Shown here piece by piece: positions 6,398 through 7,023 of a stretch of DNA of 7,023 nucleotides. Position 1 is the stretch's first letter; each line of letters opens with the position of its first letter. Position numbers and translations under genes: made by a program. The notes beneath the pieces are model-generated. The model had not been told where the DNA came from. It did no database searches and saw only the letters and a program-made list of their open reading frames with translations. Source of the DNA: Aquificota bacterium (lineage in GTDB: Bacteria > Aquificota > Aquificia > Aquificales > Aquificaceae); NCBI GenBank assembly GCA_024280065.1, contig JAJRQX010000027.1, forward strand, positions 1 to 7,023, read 5' to 3'.

Positions 6398-7023
6398 TCA
6401 ATACTCAAAATCAAACATCGTTTTAGCTTTCAGCTTGAAGAACTCCAGGATCTCCTGGGCTGCCGGAGACAGGGGTCTGCTTCTGTCCCTTATCAGGTAG
6501 AAGCTCCTTGATATTGTGTCCAGTCTTGATATGCGGAGCTTAACCAGATACTTATCCCCTTTAACACAGAAGCTGGACAGAAAGGAGAACGCCTTTACAT
6601 ATCTCAGGATGGCCTTTATCGCCTCGTTACTCCCCACAGTAGCTATCACATTCATGTCCTTCAGTGAGAGGCCGTGGTGTCTGAGGGTTTCCTCCACAAC
6701 GTGCCTCGTCCCCGAGCCTTCTTCCCTTACGATCAGGGGCATCTCCGCTATCTCCTCAAGGGTGTATGTCCTGTCCTCGAACTCTGGGTTGGCAACGGCC
6801 CATATCCTGTCGTCGTAAAACTTTATAAAGTCCACACCCCTCCTGTCGGGCAGGTAGCCGACCACACCTATATCCAGCTTTCCTTCCACAACCCCCCTGT
6901 AAACCTCCTCGCTGTCTCCTATGAAAAACTCAACGTTAAGGTTACCTCTGAAGCTGTTTACGAACTCCCCTATGAGGTTCGGCAGTATGTAGTTCCCCGG
7001 TATACTGCTCGCCCCGATCCTGA
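6398..7023 (-). CDS. LysR-type transcriptional regulator, effector-binding domain (N-terminus outside window)
   Basis: The open frame runs uninterrupted from the window edge to TGA at 6400-6398, about 208 residues. It begins RIGASSIPGNYILPNLIGEF, the usual entry to the LysR substrate-binding domain, continues with VVEGKLDIGVVG and the family motif REEGSGTRHVVEETL, and ends at SRPLSPAAQEILEFF plus a short tail, as in full-length members. The winged-helix DNA-binding domain lies beyond 7023. The motifs resemble the CysL/YeiE/CbbR branch, but the effector cannot be read from the sequence. An internal ATG at 6889 is not the start, since conserved sequence continues upstream of it. The gene points the same way as fdoG and ends 223 nt before it, so it may regulate that operon; this is inference from position only. 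Confidence 0.92.
   Translation of the reverse strand, partial: RIGASSIPGNYILPNLIGEFVNSFRGNLNVEFFIGDSEEVYRGVVEGKLDIGVVGYLPDRRGVDFIKFYDDRIWAVANPEFEDRTYTLEEIAEMPLIVREEGSGTRHVVEETLRHHGLSLKDMNVIATVGSNEAIKAILRYVKAFSFLSSFCVKGDKYLVKLRISRLDTISRSFYLIRDRSRPLSPAAQEILEFFKLKAKTMFDFEY

Noticed and set aside
1..7023. CRISPR arrays, insertion sequences, phage genes or other mobile elements
   Set aside because: No spaced direct repeats, transposase or integrase motifs or terminal inverted repeats were found by reading both strands; the tRNA shows no flanking att-like duplication.

Overview
The window looks like chromosomal DNA from a thermophilic bacterium, most probably of the Aquificales (Aquifex/Hydrogenobacter/Thermocrinis type). 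The grounds are tightly packed genes, AGG/AGA-rich arginine codons, Lys/Glu-rich proteins, a GcvH-like protein of the kind common in that order, and a selenocysteine tRNA lacking an encoded CCA. The placement comes from sequence feel and remembered family members, not from a search. Every gene I can support lies on the minus strand, so the operon reads from right to left.

Reading in the direction of transcription: (1) 7023-6398, the C-terminal effector domain of a LysR-type regulator whose DNA-binding end is outside the window. (2) 6397-6175, an AT-rich gap with a candidate promoter and nested inverted repeats. (3) 6174-3139, the catalytic subunit of a periplasmic, Tat-exported, molybdenum or tungsten formate dehydrogenase (FdnG/FdoG type). 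Its UGA codon 196 encodes selenocysteine and is followed by a SECIS hairpin. The gene also carries an unexpected in-frame UAG at codon 79. (4) 3125-2217, the four-cluster ferredoxin-like subunit. (5) 2213-1608, the cytochrome b subunit. (6) 1611-775, FdhE, the accessory protein with four CxxC motifs. (7) 773-252, a GcvH-like lipoyl-domain protein with an apparent twin-arginine N-terminus. (8) 252-157, selC, the selenocysteine tRNA. (9) 146-1, the N-terminus of a NifS/IscS-type cysteine desulfurase.

The genes make a coherent unit. The three structural subunits oxidise formate outside the membrane and pass electrons through Fe-S clusters and b hemes to quinone. FdhE is a maturation factor. The tRNA supplies the UCA anticodon needed to decode the active-site UGA. 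A desulfurase could supply sulfur to the cofactor or selenium for selenophosphate. Spacing is extremely tight (ATGA overlap, gaps of 1, 3, 10 and 13 nt, and a stop codon that shares its last base with the first base of the tRNA), so one transcript probably covers everything from fdoG through the desulfurase. selA, selB, selD and fdhD are not seen here and must lie elsewhere if the pathway works.

The most notable points are the single-base UAG interruption in an otherwise full-length selenoprotein gene, the selC tRNA embedded in its client operon, and the lipoyl-carrier-like protein in a formate dehydrogenase operon.
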